Below are positions 42,795 through 52,589 of a DNA stretch of 64,000 bases, in pieces. The stretch covers positions 1,302,001 through 1,366,000 of the forward strand of contig NZ_CP007595.1 of NCBI RefSeq assembly GCF_000785535.1. The letters are read 5' to 3'. A program made the translations under genes and the position numbers. Position 1 is the stretch's first letter, and every line of letters begins with the position of its first letter. Below the pieces are notes generated by a model. It saw nothing but the letters and a program-made list of their open reading frames with translations. It made no database searches and was not told the DNA's origin. Source of the stretch: Arthrobacter sp. PAMC 25486. Lineage in GTDB: Bacteria; Actinomycetota; Actinomycetes; Actinomycetales; Micrococcaceae.

Positions 42795-44294
42795 TTAGCC
42801 CCTGAACGCGCGCAGGCGGGTCAGTGAGGATTCCTTGCCCAGGATCACCATGGACTCAAAGAGCGGCGGTGACACCTTGCGGCCCGACATGGCCGTGCGG
42901 ACCGGACCAAACGCGAAGCGCGGCTTGATGCCCAGACCTTCAACGAGCGCGGACTTCAGTGCAGCCTGGATCGATTCCGCATCCCAGGATTCCAAGGGCT
43001 CCAGCGCGGCCAACGCAGCATCCAGGACCTCGGTCAGGTTCTCCGGCATGCCCTTGAGTGCATCCTCGGCGACGTCAACGCCGTCGTCCTTCTTGAACAG
43101 GAAGGCGATCATCTCAGGCGCCTCGCCCAGCAGGGTGATGCGTTCCTGGACCAGCGGGGCGGCCTCGTCCAGGATGACGTTCTCGCGCTCGCTCAGCTCG
43201 GCGCCCACCAGCCCGGCTGCCTGCATGTAAGGAACCAGGCGGTTGCGGAAGTCAGTGGCTTCCAACATGCGCACATGGGTGCCGTTGATGGCCTCCGCCT
43301 TTTTAATGTCGAAGCGGGCCGGATTGGCCACGACGTCGTGAACATCGAAGTGCTCCACGAGCTGCGCCACGGTGAAGATATCCTCGTCGGCGGAGAGCGA
43401 CCAGCCCAGCAGCGACAAGTAGTTCAGCAGGCCCTCGGGGATGAAGCCGTTGTCGCGGTGCAGGAACAGGCTTGCCTCGGGATCACGCTTGGAGAGCTTC
43501 TTGTTCCCGGCACCCATGACGTAGGGCAGATGGCCGAACAGCGGCATGTACTCGGCCACGCCCACCGCGTACAGCGCCTGGTACAGGGCGACCTGACGGG
43601 GTGTGGAGGAGAGCAAATCTTCGCCGCGCAACACGTGGGTGACGCCCATCAAGGCGTCATCCACGGGGTTGACCAGCGTGTACAACGGCGCACCGTTGGG
43701 GCGGACAATGGCGTAGTCCGGGACTGATCCTGCCTTAAAGGTGATCTCGCCCCGGACCAAATCGGTGAACGTGATGTCGGCATCCGGCATGCGCAGTCGC
43801 AGCGCAGGTGCGCGGCCCTCGGCCTTGAAAGCAGCAATCTGCTCGGGCGTGAGGTCACGGTCAAAGTTGTCGTATCCAAGTTTAACGTCTCGCCCGGCCG
43901 CCTTGTGACGATTTTCCACCTCTTCGGGTGTGGAATAGGACTCATATGCGTGCCCGCCCGCGACCAGCTTCTCGATGATGCCCGTGTAAATGTCCCCGCG
44001 CTGCGACTGGCGGTACGGCTCGTGCGGGCCGCCCACCTCGACACCCTCGTCCCAGGTGATGCCCAGCCACTTCAGGCCGTCAAGCAGCTGAAGGTAGCTT
44101 TCCTCACTGTCGCGCTTGGCGTCGGTGTCCTCAATGCGGAAAATCATCTTCCCGCCGGTGTGCCGCGCATACGCCCAGTTAAACAGGGCGGTGCGGATCA
44201 GGCCCACGTGGGGCGTTCCCGTGGGCGACGGGCAAAAGCGCACCCGGACAGGAGTTTCGGCGGTGACAAGGGGGATTAAGGCAGCGTTAGTCAT
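42795..44294 (-). CDS. gltX: Glutamyl-tRNA synthetase
   Basis: This 499-residue class I synthetase has [23 protein letters not shown] (HIGH equivalent HVGL), IFRIEDTD, and the KLSKR form of KMSKS near residue 260. It joins glutamate to tRNA-Glu and, where GlnRS is absent, to tRNA-Gln. The ATG at 44294 is chosen because the HIGH block lies 25 residues in, as is usual; an upstream in-frame extension to 44459 is a shadow. The gene lies next to tRNA-Glu and tRNA-Gln genes and is divergent from an ArsR gene. Confidence 0.93.
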   Translation of the reverse strand: MTNAALIPLVTAETPVRVRFCPSPTGTPHVGLIRTALFNWAYARHTGGKMIFRIEDTDAKRDSEESYLQLLDGLKWLGITWDEGVEVGGPHEPYRQSQRGDIYTGIIEKLVAGGHAYESYSTPEEVENRHKAAGRDVKLGYDNFDRDLTPEQIAAFKAEGRAPALRLRMPDADITFTDLVRGEITFKAGSVPDYAIVRPNGAPLYTLVNPVDDALMGVTHVLRGEDLLSSTPRQVALYQALYAVGVAEYMPLFGHLPYVMGAGNKKLSKRDPEASLFLHRDNGFIPEGLLNYLSLLGWSLSADEDIFTVAQLVEHFDVHDVVANPARFDIKKAEAINGTHVRMLEATDFRNRLVPYMQAAGLVGAELSERENVILDEAAPLVQERITLLGEAPEMIAFLFKKDDGVDVAEDALKGMPENLTEVLDAALAALEPLESWDAESIQAALKSALVEGLGIKPRFAFGPVRTAMSGRKVSPPLFESMVILGKESSLTRLRAFRG

Positions 44295-44425
44295 GATGGA
44301 ATCCAGTTTAGCCTTCCTGTGGATTCTTGCCCGCATTGGCTCCCCCGTTTTGAGTACGACGCCGGACCTTCTCACCTTGGGTGCCCTGGCGCCGCCCGGC
44401 TTGGGTGCCGTACCCGGCAAAACCC

Positions 44426-44455
44426 TTGACGAAAGTTTTCTCACGGGAGTATTCT
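44426..44455 (+). promoter_or_regulatory. Promoter of the ArsR/SRPBCC operon
   Basis: TTGACG (44426-44431) and TATTCT (44450-44455) with an 18-base spacer. The expected transcript start lies within a few bases of the ATG at 44464, which has no nearby ribosome binding site, so the mRNA may be leaderless. Confidence 0.6.
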
Positions 44456-44463
44456 GCAACCAA

Positions 44464-44823
44464 ATGGTTGTAGATCAGCTCAGCGAAGACGCCGCCGACC
44501 GCCTGTTCCAGGCCCTCTCGGATGCCACCCGACGCGACATAGTCCGAAGGGTTTCCGGCTCGCCGCTTTCAGTGTCCAGCCTCGCCGCGTTCTATGCCAT
44601 GAGTTTCGCCGCGGTCCAAAAACATGTGGCCGTACTGGAACGCGCCTCCCTCATCACGAAGGAAAAGCGCGGACGTGAGCAGCTGGTGACGGTACACCCG
44701 AAAGGCCTGGCACTGGCCCGCCGGCTGCTCGATGAATATGAGGAGGTCTGGCGGCAGCGCACCGCACGGATCACGGACATTCTGGCCGAAGAACCACGCA
44801 AACAAACAAAGGAACCATCATGA
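44464..44823 (+). CDS. ArsR-family transcriptional regulator
   Basis: This 119-residue winged-helix regulator has [17 protein letters not shown], a helix-turn-helix ([26 protein letters not shown]) and a wing ([17 protein letters not shown]). No metal-binding cysteines are present, as in the group of ArsR regulators paired with SRPBCC proteins. The ATG at 44464 matches the family start. Its stop overlaps the SRPBCC start (ATGA at 44820-44823), so the two are coupled and probably jointly sense a ligand. Confidence 0.85.
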   Translation: MVVDQLSEDAADRLFQALSDATRRDIVRRVSGSPLSVSSLAAFYAMSFAAVQKHVAVLERASLITKEKRGREQLVTVHPKGLALARRLLDEYEEVWRQRTARITDILAEEPRKQTKEPS

Positions 44824-45305
44824 CTGTCACCAGTTCCATCAAAACCCCCGAGGCGCTCACCCTCGCCATCACGGCGGAGTTCACGGCCGGCGTCGAGCGC
44901 GTCTGGCAGACCTGGGAGGATCCGCGTCAGCTGGAACGCTGGTGGGGTCCGCCGACCTGGCCGGCCACCTTTGAAACCTACGACTTCCAGCCCGGCGGAA
45001 AGGCTGCCTATTACATGACGGGTCCTGACGGCAGCAAGGGACACGGCTGGTGGAAGTTCACCGCCATTGCGGCACCTGCACGACTGGAGCTCGACGACGG
45101 TTTTGCCGACGACAATGGCGAGCCCGTGGCCGACATCGGCACCGCGCACATGGCTGTCTCCCTGGCAGACGTGGACGGGCGCACCCTCATGACCATCACC
45201 ACAACGTTCGAAAGCACGGAACAGATGGAAAAAATGGTGGCCATGGGCATGGAAGAAGGCATGCGCGAGGCCATGGGCCAGATCGACGCCATTCTGGCGG
45301 AATAG
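44820..45305 (+). CDS. SRPBCC/AHSA1-domain protein
   Basis: This 161-residue protein has the AHSA1 features: FTAGVERVWQTWEDPRQLERWWGPP near the start, then FQPGGKAAYYMTGPDG and the TTFESTEQMEKMVAMGMEEGM C-terminal block. The helix-grip fold binds hydrophobic ligands in a deep pocket. It is coupled to the ArsR regulator. ArsR-AHSA1 pairs are common in actinobacteria, with unknown ligands. Confidence 0.86.
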   Translation: MTVTSSIKTPEALTLAITAEFTAGVERVWQTWEDPRQLERWWGPPTWPATFETYDFQPGGKAAYYMTGPDGSKGHGWWKFTAIAAPARLELDDGFADDNGEPVADIGTAHMAVSLADVDGRTLMTITTTFESTEQMEKMVAMGMEEGMREAMGQIDAILAE

Positions 45306-45368
45306 CGGAACGAAAAAGCTGGATTCACGCCGTTCCATCGCGGGCTGATCCGAAATCAGGTGCCCGCA

Positions 45369-46186
45369 ATGTCCACCGCCAAGCTTGCAGGTGCAGCCGC
45401 CGCGCTGCTGCTTGACCTCACTGCATGTGGTGGTGCGCCCCGGATGAGCCCATGGCCGCTGCTGTCTACCAGCGCATTGGCTCAGTGACAAAAACGGTCA
45501 CGGGGACACTGTTGCTGCAGCTCGCCGAAAGGGCAAACTGACGCTCGATGACCCATCAGCAAGTACGAGCCGGAAGTTCCCAAGGACGGGAACATCACCC
45601 TGCGCATGCTGGCTGACATGACCAGCGGCCTTGCCAGTTACACACTTGACAGCACATTCTCGGACCAGCCGTTCGGCACCCCGGAGAAGACCTGAACTCC
45701 CGATGAGTTGCTGGCGCAGCAGATCCTGGACCCGCCCAGCTCGGACACACATCCATGCCGGGGACGACTGATCCGCACCCAAGCCCGCATGCCCAGGGCT
45801 TCACGCTTCAGGGCATGGCGGACGAGGACTTGACGCAGATCAACGCCACCCACTGGACCCCTTCCTGGGGATGGCCCGCGGGGCAGCTGGTGTCGACAGC
45901 CCAAGCCTTACTGGTCTATGGCCGGGCCCTCGGCACCAGACAGGGGTTGTTGAAAGCCGAAAACCAGATTGACCGGCTGACCTCGATGCCGGAACCGACC
46001 GGGTACGGCGTGGCAGTCGGCTGCGTCGTCGGCTGGTTTGGCCACACCGGCGAGCTTCCCGGCTACAACACATCGGTATTTTATGACACGGGAACCGACA
46101 CCACGGTGGTGGTTCTGGTCAACAGCGACGTCCCCACCGGCGCTCGCACGGAATCCAAGACACCGCAGGACAACCCGAAGGAGTGA
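45369..46186 (+). pseudogene. Decayed beta-lactamase/D-alanyl-D-alanine carboxypeptidase-like lipoprotein gene
   Basis: Pieces in several frames form a class C beta-lactamase-like serine hydrolase. From about 45369 they give MSTAKLAGAAAALLLDLTAC, a lipobox signal. Then comes IGSVTKTVTGTLLLQLAE with the SxxK catalytic motif, followed by ITLRMLADMTSGLASYT and, from 45755, QGFTLQGMADEDLTQI with a YGVAVG stretch and a GHTGELPGYNTSVFYD end with the usual HxG motif. At least three frameshifts and an internal stop near 45690 break the gene. The C-terminal 143 residues remain open as one frame. Confidence 0.75.
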
Positions 46187-46324
46187 CCCCGGCGGGTGCC
46201 TGACGAGCCGGCTCGAACCCCGGCAGGGGAAACAAAAGAGCTGCCAGCAACCTCACCTGGACGTCGAATCGTCGCAAAAACGGCACGGGACGCACGGCAG
46301 GTTTTGGTCACAATTACATAACGG

Positions 46325-46384
46325 TTGACTTAAGCACAACACGCTCATGTAAGTTACTCGTCAGTAGCTTAAGTTGTTAGCTAC
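46325..46384 (+). promoter_or_regulatory. Promoter and operator-like palindrome of the repeat-rich membrane protein
   Basis: TTGACT at 46325 is followed 19 bases later by TAAGTT (46350-46355). GTAGCT and AGCTAC (46364-46384) form a 21-base dyad resembling a MarR/TetR operator. TAAGTT occurs twice (46350 and 46369). The ATG at 46418 has GAGGA 8 bases upstream. Confidence 0.5.
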
Positions 46385-46417
46385 ATCACACTTACCAATT
46401 TTAGTGAGGAACTGCAT

Positions 46418-48577
46418 ATGCCCCGCAGCACTACAGGCCCGCCCTTGCACAGGTCCGCCAGAAACCACTACATAGCCCACGCCGTTCTTGGCCTGCTGGT
46501 GCTCGGGCTCATCCTGTTCTTCGCCCTGACAACAACTAAAATTGCCACCGGGGCGTCACAGCTCAACGATGGCACCAAGCTCACCGCCGCCGGCGCCAAT
46601 AAACTCCACCAGGGAGCCACCGACTTGGACGAAGGCGCCGCGGCACTGTCCAAGGGCGCAGCCACAGCGGCGGACGGAGCCACGGCCGCCAGCGAAGGCG
46701 CCACGAAACTATCCGGCGGGGCAATGACGCTCAACCAGGGAATCGCGGACAAGCTGGCTCCCGGGCTCGTGAGCGCCAACGACGGCGCCCTCGCCTTGTC
46801 CGCCGGAGCAGCCAAGACTGCCGCAGACGTCCGCACCAAGTTGGCCCCCGGGGTCTATTCGGTGGATGACGGCGCCGGTCAGCTTGCAGCCGGAGGAACC
46901 GCACTGAGCGCCGGCGCAGCGGCCATCGCCGACGCCGTTAGAAACCAGCTCGCCCCGGGCGTATTCGCGGCCAACACCGGCGCCCAGGAACTGTTCGCCG
47001 GCTCCAAGCAGCTCGAGACTGGTGCTGCCACCCTGGCCGACGGTGTCAGGAACCAGCTGGCTCCCGGCATCGGGGCGGTGGACAAGGGTGCGGGCGATGT
47101 GGCATCCGGAGTCGGCAAACTCAATGCCGGCGCGCAACAATTGAGCGCCGGCGCAGCCGCCGCATCAACCGGCGCAGCCGCACTTGGTGCCGGCGCCGCG
47201 CAAGCCGATACCGGCGCGCAGCAAGTTAGCGCAGGGGCGCAGGGTGTGGCAGCCGGTCTCGAGCAGCTCTCTGCAGGGCTCACACCCACTTCCTCCGGTG
47301 CGGATCCGCAAAACCTGGCCGACGGCGTGAACCAAGTGGCGGCAGGGGCAGCTCAATTGGCAGGTCAGGGGTCCACTGCGGGCGCCCCTGCTGAGGGCGT
47401 CGCTGCTCTGAATGAGGGACTTTCACAGCTGCTTGCCTATTCCACGGCCAATCCGGCCACGCCTGTGGGCGCACTGCTGGACAAGCTGGCGGCGTTGGAG
47501 GCGGGCGGCCAGCAGGCGGCCCAGGGCAGCGCTGCCCTCGCCGCCGGAAGCCGGCAGCTCCAGGGCGGCTTTGGCGTGTTGGGTGCGAAACTCAACAGCA
47601 CGGACCCCGCCAGCCCCGGCCTCGTCGCCGGCGCCAGCCAACTGTCAGCGGGAGCCCAACAGCTCGCCGGCGGCACAGCACTACTGTCAGCTGGGCTCAA
47701 CGGCGTGCCCGACGATCCCGCCCAGCCGGGACTTGTCGCCGGCAACCAGCAGCTCTCCGATGGTGCGCTGGAGGTTTCCAATGGAACCAAGCAGCTGGCC
47801 GAAGGCACCACGGCATTGCATGCAGGGACACAGAAACTGATGCTGGGCGTCAACGGCCAGCCTGACGACCCCGCCCAGCCCGGCCTGCTCAACGCCGTGA
47901 AATCCCTGGCTGACGGCTCAACCGCCTTGTCAGTTGGCACGGGCAAGCTGTCCAACGGCACCGGACAAATCGCGGCAGGCCTGACAGGCACGCCGGAGCA
48001 GCCCGGGCTCATTGACGGCACTGCCGCGCTTGCAACCGGCAGCGAGACGTTGTCCGCCGGCACGCAAAAGCTCTCAGCCGGCACCCAGCAATTGGTCTTT
48101 GGCATGGATGGCACCCCCGGAGATCCCGAGCGGCCCGGACTGCTTTATGCTGCCGGCAATCTGGAGTCGGGTTCGCAGAAGCTCTCCGTTGGCACCCAGG
48201 CACTCAGCGAGGGCGTGGCGGGGACCCCGGAAAGCGCCGGATCCGGCCTTCTGGCCGGCAGCAAGACGCTGGCCGAAGGCGCTGAGAAACTCGCCGCGGG
48301 CAACACGGCGTTGGCGGATGGCAACTCCAAACTCGCCGCCGGCTCCTCCGAGCTTGCCCAGGGGGCCAGCCTCATGGTTGACGGAGCCCAAACACTGGCA
48401 GCGGGCAACAGCCAAGTGGCCGACGGCACCTCGGAACTGTACTCCGGAGTTTCAGCCGTCACCCCCGCCGGCGCCGCCGCTGCACCGGCACCCATCCTGG
48501 CAATCCTCGGCGTGATCCTGGTGGCGATCGCACTGACTGTCATGCTCCGCCGCCGGGGTGCAGCACGCAAGGCATGA
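46418..48577 (+). CDS. Highly repetitive Gly/Ala/Leu membrane-anchored protein
   Basis: This 719-residue protein has one N-terminal membrane helix (about residues 20-43) and one near the C-terminus (about 688-708), with a positive tail. In between are more than 60 repeats of roughly GAxxLxxG in a 7- or 11-residue rhythm. These form a long coiled or helical rod outside the membrane, as in YhgE/Pip/YueB-like surface proteins. Five related inserts (PDDPAQPGL, EQPGL, PGDPERPGL and similar) recur from residue 400 on. No enzymatic motif is seen. Such proteins act as phage receptors or wall-spanning spacers in other Gram-positive bacteria; the role here is unknown. It appears to be monocistronic. 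Confidence 0.78.
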   Translation: MPRSTTGPPLHRSARNHYIAHAVLGLLVLGLILFFALTTTKIATGASQLNDGTKLTAAGANKLHQGATDLDEGAAALSKGAATAADGATAASEGATKLSGGAMTLNQGIADKLAPGLVSANDGALALSAGAAKTAADVRTKLAPGVYSVDDGAGQLAAGGTALSAGAAAIADAVRNQLAPGVFAANTGAQELFAGSKQLETGAATLADGVRNQLAPGIGAVDKGAGDVASGVGKLNAGAQQLSAGAAAASTGAAALGAGAAQADTGAQQVSAGAQGVAAGLEQLSAGLTPTSSGADPQNLADGVNQVAAGAAQLAGQGSTAGAPAEGVAALNEGLSQLLAYSTANPATPVGALLDKLAALEAGGQQAAQGSAALAAGSRQLQGGFGVLGAKLNSTDPASPGLVAGASQLSAGAQQLAGGTALLSAGLNGVPDDPAQPGLVAGNQQLSDGALEVSNGTKQLAEGTTALHAGTQKLMLGVNGQPDDPAQPGLLNAVKSLADGSTALSVGTGKLSNGTGQIAAGLTGTPEQPGLIDGTAALATGSETLSAGTQKLSAGTQQLVFGMDGTPGDPERPGLLYAAGNLESGSQKLSVGTQALSEGVAGTPESAGSGLLAGSKTLAEGAEKLAAGNTALADGNSKLAAGSSELAQGASLMVDGAQTLAAGNSQVADGTSELYSGVSAVTPAGAAAAPAPILAILGVILVAIALTVMLRRRGAARKA

Positions 48578-48596
48578 CAGGCAACTGACGGCCTTG

Positions 48597-48662
48597 AAAA
48601 AGTCGCCGCTCCTGCCCACCGGCCCCGCACCAGCGGGACTGTGGGAAGCAGCGGCGACTTTT
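48597..48662. terminator. Bidirectional terminator
   Basis: AAAAAGTCGCCGCT and AGCGGCGACTTTT pair, with a GC-rich inner part. It lies between the repetitive-protein gene and the convergent permease gene, and each strand ends with a T-run. Confidence 0.85.
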
Positions 48663-48690
48663 CAGCGGCCGTCTCCCGGTCAGGGAAGCG

Positions 48691-50163
48691 TCAGCTGAAC
48701 AGTGCGTTCTTCGGCTCGTTCTTCTTCACAAACTGCCAGCCGAACCACAAAACCAGGGCCAGCACCGGAACCGTGCACAGCGTCCACAAGCCCAGCAGGT
48801 ACTGGCTGCCGTCGGGCTTGGTCAGGGTGTCAAACCCGATGAGCACCGTGATCACCAGGAGCGCAATGAGCCCGATCCAGCTGGTCCATGGTGATCCGGG
48901 CATGGGCAGCGTGGAGACCTTGCCGCGTCTGTGCCGCAGCATGATCTGGCAGGCAAAGATGGATGCCCACGTGAAAATCACGCCGATCGACGCGGTGTTC
49001 AGTGCCAGGTCAAACGCGTAGGAGCCGCCGAGCCAAATGTTCGCCAGCACACCCACCAGATACACGGCGGCGATGCTCAGGATGGCCGCGTATGGGACAT
49101 AGCGTGAGGACATGCGGGTCAGCCAGGCTGGTGCGTGCCCGTTGTTGGCCATGGTGCGGAAGATCCGACCAATGGAATACAGCCCCGAATTGCAGGACGA
49201 CAGCGCCGCGGTAATCACCACAAAGTTCATGACGGAGCCCACCCAGTCCAGGCCCATCGTGGCAAACACCGTGACGAACGGGCTCTCCCCCGACTTGTAC
49301 TGGTCCGACGGCATCAGCATGGCCAGCAGCGACACCGAGCCAACATAGAACACCACAATGCGAAGCACGACGGCGCGAATCGCCTTGGGGACCTCCCGTT
49401 CCGGATTCTTCATCTCACCGGCCGTAATCCCCACAAGTTCAATCGCGTTGTAGGCAAAAATGACGGCGTTCAGGGCCAGGATCATGACGAGCCCGCCCTT
49501 GGGGAACATGCTGCCGCCATGGAACAAGTTGTTCACGGTGGCGTGCGACTCCCCCACCTGCGCGTTCATGACCACCATCACCGTGCCGACCACCAGGAAG
49601 ATCACAATGGCACCGACCTTAAGGCAGGCAGCCCAGAATTCAAATTCGCCGAACGCCTTGACGCTCATCAGGTTGACCGCAACGAGCAGCACCAGGGCAC
49701 ACAGCGCACTGAGCTCAACCGGCACTCCCGGAAAGAAGTATTGGAAGTACAGTCCGATGGCAATGAGCTCGGCGATGCCCGTCATGGCCCAGTTGATGAA
49801 GTACATCCAGCCGGACAGATACGCGCCCTTCTTGCCGAACAGCTCCCCCGCGTAGGACACAAAGGAGCCCGACGTCTGCCGGTACATGATCAGCTCGCCG
49901 AGCGCCCGCATCAGCAGGTACGCGATGACGCCGGCAATGGCGTAGGAGAAGATCAGGGCCGGGCCGGTGCTGGCCAGCCGCCCGCCTGCTCCCATGAAAA
50001 GTCCGACGCCGATCGCCCCACCCATGGCGATCATGGTCACGTGCCGACGGGACAGCGTCTGCTGGTATCCCTCCACCGAAACGTTGTCTGTGCGTTTTCC
50101 AGGGCCCGTGCCTTTTCCGGGGCCGGGCGGTGTTGGCGCGGTGTCGATGACGTCGTGTGACAC
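48691..50163 (-). CDS. Amino-acid permease (APC family)
   Basis: This 490-residue protein has 12 membrane segments and the N-terminal APC block LSRRHVTMIAMGGAIGVGLFMGAGGRL. Further conserved parts are AIELVGITAGEMKNPEREVPKAIR and the SSCNSGLYSIGRIFRTMA segment. It is closest in type to the AnsP/CycA group, importing asparagine, D-serine, D-alanine or glycine with protons. The substrate cannot be set from sequence. It is monocistronic and ends at a bidirectional terminator. Confidence 0.86.
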   Translation of the reverse strand: MSHDVIDTAPTPPGPGKGTGPGKRTDNVSVEGYQQTLSRRHVTMIAMGGAIGVGLFMGAGGRLASTGPALIFSYAIAGVIAYLLMRALGELIMYRQTSGSFVSYAGELFGKKGAYLSGWMYFINWAMTGIAELIAIGLYFQYFFPGVPVELSALCALVLLVAVNLMSVKAFGEFEFWAACLKVGAIVIFLVVGTVMVVMNAQVGESHATVNNLFHGGSMFPKGGLVMILALNAVIFAYNAIELVGITAGEMKNPEREVPKAIRAVVLRIVVFYVGSVSLLAMLMPSDQYKSGESPFVTVFATMGLDWVGSVMNFVVITAALSSCNSGLYSIGRIFRTMANNGHAPAWLTRMSSRYVPYAAILSIAAVYLVGVLANIWLGGSYAFDLALNTASIGVIFTWASIFACQIMLRHRRGKVSTLPMPGSPWTSWIGLIALLVITVLIGFDTLTKPDGSQYLLGLWTLCTVPVLALVLWFGWQFVKKNEPKNALFS

Positions 50164-50343
50164 GCAAAATCCTTACGTTGGCGGCTGTCCCCATGTGCAC
50201 AACCACGAGTTCTCGCGGAATTTCACGAGTCGGCTGGCAAAGGACTTGACGATTCTACTCCGCCAACCTTGGGGCATCTGTGGCCCCAACAGCAGGCGGC
50301 CGGCTGGCAGCGTTACTGTTGGGCCGCCGTCGAACGTGGAAAG

Positions 50344-50991
50344 TTAGAGGTCCTCCCGGACGGCCATGAAGGTGTAGTCCCAGGTTTTCACATCGGGTTC
50401 GCCGGGCTCGCGGTGCAGTTTCCGGGCGGCTTTGACCACGCGTTCGATCTCCTGAAAGAGGTCCTGCGCGTCGCTGGCATTCAGCCGCAGCGTGCCGATG
50501 GCGAGCTCCGCCTTGGGGTCGGAGTCGCGGCCGGTGGCGAAGTCTGGGGCCCAGGCGAGCACGCGTGAGAGGGCGGCGTGCTGGTCGAGTTCCATCTGGG
50601 AAAGGTAGGCGCCGAGGGAGTATTCGTCGGACTCGCCGAGGGGATCCTCCGGCGAACCGAGCCGGTAGGTCTCATCGACGGCCTGCCAGACGCGGTCCCG
50701 GTTGTCGCGCGCGAACTGCGGGGCCTCTTGGATCATGCCGGCCTCGGCCAGGATCCGCAGGTGGTAACTGAGTTTGTTCGCCGCCACGCCGAGCTGGTCC
50801 GCCAGGTCCGTGGCCCGGGCATAATCCTGGGCCGCCAGCACGGACATGACGCGCCGCCGCAGCGGGCTCGACATGGCCTTGAGCATGGGCGAGGTCATGG
50901 TGCGCGGGGTCATCGCGGCCTGCTTCCCGGCCTGCTTCCCGGAGGCGCTACCCTGCTCTCCCGTGGACCCGCCACGTGTTTTCGTTGCCAT
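50344..50991 (-). CDS. ArsR-like helix-turn-helix regulator
   Basis: This 215-residue protein has a winged helix (MLKAMSSPLRRRVMSVLA, DLADQLGVAANKLSYHLRIL) and a longer C-terminal domain. The ATG at 50991 is the proper start; the frame extends upstream through the divergent MFS gene only as a shadow. It lies divergent from an MFS exporter gene with a palindrome between them, so it likely represses the exporter. The inducer is unknown. Confidence 0.82.
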   Translation of the reverse strand: MATKTRGGSTGEQGSASGKQAGKQAAMTPRTMTSPMLKAMSSPLRRRVMSVLAAQDYARATDLADQLGVAANKLSYHLRILAEAGMIQEAPQFARDNRDRVWQAVDETYRLGSPEDPLGESDEYSLGAYLSQMELDQHAALSRVLAWAPDFATGRDSDPKAELAIGTLRLNASDAQDLFQEIERVVKAARKLHREPGEPDVKTWDYTFMAVREDL

Positions 50992-51020
50992 GGCACCAGT
51001 GTACAAACAGGCAGGATTAT

Positions 51021-51042
51021 TTGCACAATTTATATTGCGCAA
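51021..51042. promoter_or_regulatory. Palindromic operator between ArsR-like and MFS genes
   Basis: TTGCACAAT and ATTGCGCAA flank a 4-base centre; 8 of 9 positions in the arms pair. It is 29 bases before the MFS gene and 30 bases before the regulator gene. Confidence 0.65.
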
Positions 51043-51069
51043 CTTTATTTGCGGATATAAGCTCGGGAC

Positions 51070-52488
51070 ATGTCGACCACACAACAGGAAACAGGTGCCA
51101 ACCCGGTCCGCCTCCTCGCCAATCCGAACTACCGGTGGTGGCTGGCGACGGACACGTCCACCGCGTTCGGATCGGCACTGCACAGCTTTGCCGTTCCGCT
51201 GCTGACCCTCTACATGACCGGCAGCCCGGCGCAGGCAGGCATCGTCGCCGGGATCGGGCAGGTGGGGCGCATCCTCGCCACACTCCCCGGCGGCGTGGTG
51301 GCCGACCGCCACAACCGGCGCACACTCATGGTGACCGGCGGCGTGATGGGACTGGCACTTGCCGCAGCGCTCACTTTGCTGCAGCTCACCGGGCTGCTGA
51401 GTTTTTGGCTGCTTACCGTTTTGAATCTGCTCATGAGCATGCGCAACGGTTTCTTCAGCTCGACGTCGAATGCCGCACTGAAATCTGTGGTCCAGCCGCG
51501 GCAGATCGGTCCTGCCATGGCCGCCAATGAGGCCCGGGATTCGGTTGTTGCGCTCTCCGGCGGCCCCGTGGGCGGCGTGCTGATGGGCCTTGGCAGGGCG
51601 CTGCCCTTTGCCGCGACGGCTGCGGCGCACCTACTCGCCATCATTGCCGCGCTCATGATCCGCACGGACTTGCGGCCGATTGCAGGATCGTCCGCGGCGG
51701 GCGGAGACACTGGCAGGGGCGTTGCGGTTTCAGCGCCGGAGTCGGCGGCGGCGGTTTCAGCGCCGGAGTCGGCACCCGCGTCGGCACCCGCAGCTTCGCC
51801 ACGCAATTTTTCGCCGCCGGCGGCGCGTCGCATCCTGCGGGACTTCGCCGGCGAGGCGTCCGCCGGAATCACGTGGCTGTTCCAACGGCCGGAACTGCGC
51901 GGAATCGTGATCCTGGCAACCATCATCAACCTGGGCCTCAACTCGGCTATCACGGCGGTGGTTTTTGGGCTCCAGCAGCGAGGGGAAACCCCGGCGGTGA
52001 TCGGCATGGTCTCGGCCGGAATCGGCATCGGCATGCTGCTGGGATCGTTCATTGCCGCTCCCCTGGTCAAGCGTGTTGGGGCCGGCTGGATCGTCATTGC
52101 CGGGCTGCTGCTGATGACGGCGGCGCTGGCCGTGCTGCCGTTCGTCCACGCCGTCCCCGCCGTCATGGTGGTGCAGGCCGTGGCCATCCTGGGCGGGCCA
52201 GCCATCAACGCCGCACTGCTGGGCTACTTCATGGTGGCGGTGCCTTCGGACATGCTGGGGAGGGCCGGCAGCGCTCTGGACCTTATGACCCTGGGCGCCA
52301 CTCCCCTGTCCCCACTGGTGGCGGGTTTCGGATACGCGCTGCTGGGCTGGACCGGGATCCTGCTGGCATGCGCGGGACTCTGCGCTGTGGCAGCATTCCT
52401 GGCCCTGCTCAATTCGCGGCTGCGGGCCCTGCCATCCTCCGACCATTGGGCCGACCACGCCGCCGCAATCGCCGCAGCCGGCCAATAA
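51070..52488 (+). CDS. MFS transporter
   Basis: This 472-residue protein has about 12 membrane segments and the MFS motif A block GGVVADRHNRRTLMV between TM2 and TM3. The central loop (about residues 208-260) is long and rich in Ala/Pro/Ser, with the repeated phrase VSAPESA. It resembles drug-efflux or enterobactin-exporter type MFS proteins. It is divergent from the ArsR-like regulator, which suggests ligand-controlled efflux. Confidence 0.85.
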   Translation: MSTTQQETGANPVRLLANPNYRWWLATDTSTAFGSALHSFAVPLLTLYMTGSPAQAGIVAGIGQVGRILATLPGGVVADRHNRRTLMVTGGVMGLALAAALTLLQLTGLLSFWLLTVLNLLMSMRNGFFSSTSNAALKSVVQPRQIGPAMAANEARDSVVALSGGPVGGVLMGLGRALPFAATAAAHLLAIIAALMIRTDLRPIAGSSAAGGDTGRGVAVSAPESAAAVSAPESAPASAPAASPRNFSPPAARRILRDFAGEASAGITWLFQRPELRGIVILATIINLGLNSAITAVVFGLQQRGETPAVIGMVSAGIGIGMLLGSFIAAPLVKRVGAGWIVIAGLLLMTAALAVLPFVHAVPAVMVVQAVAILGGPAINAALLGYFMVAVPSDMLGRAGSALDLMTLGATPLSPLVAGFGYALLGWTGILLACAGLCAVAAFLALLNSRLRALPSSDHWADHAAAIAAAGQ

Positions 52489-52589
52489 CGCACCCTCCCG
52501 GAAGTTGGCGGGCGTCACCCAACCAGCCCGCACCCTGGTGGCGGGCCGCATCGAAGCCAGGCTCCGCCGTCGTGCGGGTCAGTGGCGGG

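Noticed and set aside
49135..50160. Plus-strand frame of 341 residues across the permease gene
   Set aside because: Antisense shadow of a gene with clear APC features.
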